Below, in pieces: positions 5,122 to 6,120 of a DNA stretch of 6,120 bases. Below the pieces are notes generated by a model that was not told the origin of the DNA, searched no databases, and saw only the letters and a program-made list of their open reading frames with translations. The DNA lies in NCBI GenBank assembly GCA_013824385.1, contig PNNU01000219.1, positions 1-6,120 of the forward strand, in the 5' to 3' direction. This DNA is from Anaerolinea sp. (GTDB lineage Bacteria; Chloroflexota; Anaerolineae; Anaerolineales; Anaerolineaceae). Each line of letters opens with the position of its first letter. The first letter of the stretch is position 1. The position numbers and the translations under genes are program-made.

Positions 5122-6120
5122 GTGAAGAAATTTATCCTGATCCTGACCCTCCTGGCATTACTGATCCCTTCAACTGTGTACGCTCAGGAACAAAATCCAT
5201 GGGGTGAAGTATTCGATGATAACGGCAATTTGCGTTCTGACCTGGTCGATCTGGGTGTAACGACTGAACACCCCGATTGGATGTCTGTAGAACTCCCATT
5301 CGGCCAATCACTGAACCTGGACGCCGATTACCATCGCTACCAGACCGCCAATGGCAATATCGTTGTATTGCCCTCTGCATCAACGTTATTCTTCATGGCA
5401 ATGAACCCTCAGGAGAGCGGACTGGCCAACTCAGTCGGAATGATGGGAAATGGATATGGTGGGTTAATCTCTTTCCTGGGTTTAGTAGCGGGTAATAGTG
5501 TGGATTGGGGCCGGCTGTCCACAGACCATCCGGAATATAAGAATCCGGATCAATTCTGGGGAGCAGTCTTGAATGGGCAGCAGGACGTGTGGACGTATTT
5601 TTCCGGTTGGGGCTTTATCACGACTCTGCTCCAGATGTCCTGGAATGATACAGCCCTACGTACGGCTTACTTGATGTATCTAAATGGTGCTCAAAACTGT
5701 GCATCCATTCCCGGTGGCTGCTCGGGCGTTGTTAACCCACCGCCACCCCAGCCCAAAATCTGCCCCGAGCCAAAGGTCACAATTCAACAACCGACCATAT
5801 CCATCCAAAAAACCGCCCCCAGCAACCCGCTGGTGGTCGGCCAGGATACCGAGAACCGGCGCGGTGCAGATGTTCAGGCAAGGGTAACCATTCCGCCAGT
5901 AATCTTTACCTGGTATGAACCGATCTATGAAGACGAGGAAGTATGCGAACCGTCTACTACCGTTGGTGGAGCACCGGTTTGCAGGACCGAATCAGTCTTT
6001 AAAGAATGCCGTGAGCATGTTGAACACCTGCCAGATGCAGTTGCATCCATGCAGGCAACCGCGGCATTAGACGCTGCCAGTCAAGCCTGGATAACCGGCA
6101 AGTTGGGGCAAACCCATTAT
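5122..6120 (+). CDS. Secreted Cys- and Pro-containing protein, GTG start, 3' end beyond window (333+ codons)
   Basis: The frame is open from GTG 5122 to the window end with no stop. GGAAGG (5107-5112) lies nine bases before the GTG, and the previous gene stops two bases before it. The N-terminus is a textbook Sec signal peptide: KK, a hydrophobic core (FILILTLLALLI), then STVYA-Q, with likely cleavage after residue 21. The mature region (~25-190) is rich in Trp, Gly and Asn. A Cys-flanked, proline-rich hinge follows (NPPPPQP, 205-211; Cys 193, 200, 214). Next comes a beta-rich segment with VVGQD and RRGAD (238-250), then IPPVIFTWYEPIYEDEE, and Cys 275, 287 and 296, which could form disulfides. 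A helical Ala-rich stretch follows near the cut end. I recognise no enzyme motif. The GTG start hides it from ATG-only gene finding. Cell-surface or envelope-spanning element function is inferred from signal peptide and neighbour. Confidence 0.82.
   Translation, partial: MKKFILILTLLALLIPSTVYAQEQNPWGEVFDDNGNLRSDLVDLGVTTEHPDWMSVELPFGQSLNLDADYHRYQTANGNIVVLPSASTLFFMAMNPQESGLANSVGMMGNGYGGLISFLGLVAGNSVDWGRLSTDHPEYKNPDQFWGAVLNGQQDVWTYFSGWGFITTLLQMSWNDTALRTAYLMYLNGAQNCASIPGGCSGVVNPPPPQPKICPEPKVTIQQPTISIQKTAPSNPLVVGQDTENRRGADVQARVTIPPVIFTWYEPIYEDEEVCEPSTTVGGAPVCRTESVFKECREHVEHLPDAVASMQATAALDAASQAWITGKLGQTHY

Noticed and set aside
5132..5383. Leftward open frame antisense to the secreted protein
   Set aside because: The + strand frame here has a signal peptide, ribosome site and operon spacing. 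The leftward frame is its shadow.
1..6120. CRISPR array, tRNA or rRNA genes, transposase or IS ends
   Set aside because: No regularly spaced repeats, no cloverleaf-like or rRNA sequence, and no transposase motifs were seen on either strand.

Overview
This is a bacterial window of intermediate GC content. Genes are dense, Shine-Dalgarno sites are clear, and non-ATG starts (TTG, GTG) are used. No ribosomal, tRNA or other taxonomic marker is present. The style of the right-hand genes gives a faint impression of a Chloroflexota (Anaerolineae-like) mobile element, but the window cannot prove this.

Left part (1-3105, + strand): this is the end of a pPIWI-RE defence operon. A truncated DinG-type helicase C-terminus with a clear motif VI (QTCGRLVRGG) is followed at once by an 892-residue divergent Argonaute/PIWI protein. 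These are two of the three components of the family operon described by Burroughs, Iyer and Aravind (2013). The third, a restriction-endonuclease-fold protein, is not visible and may lie upstream of base 1. The system is predicted to use a nucleic-acid guide, with the helicase acting on R-loops, to restrict invading plasmid or phage DNA. The PIWI stop codon lies inside a perfect 19-bp inverted repeat.

Middle (3106-3563): an AT-rich spacer with no convincing gene. It holds a strong intrinsic terminator for leftward transcription (3359-3403), which probably also works to the right. A 41-codon leftward open frame without a start codon may be a gene remnant.

Leftward two-gene operon (4245 down to 3564): a small ribbon-helix-helix (RHH) DNA-binding protein overlaps a 150-residue membrane-anchored protein of unknown function. 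Its promoter has a perfect -35 TTGACA. A 6+6 bp palindrome in the promoter spacer, touching the -10, is a natural operator for the RHH protein, so autorepression is likely.

Right part (4246-6120): a divergent regulatory region includes a roughly 70-nt imperfect hairpin that could sit in the leader of a rightward operon. That operon encodes a 185-residue protein with one N-terminal membrane anchor (TTG start). Two bases later comes a secreted protein with a GTG start, a signal peptide, a proline-rich hinge and several cysteines, which runs off the window. Cell-surface genes beside a small RHH regulator suggest, without proving it, the accessory or transfer region of an integrative element carrying pPIWI-RE as defence cargo.
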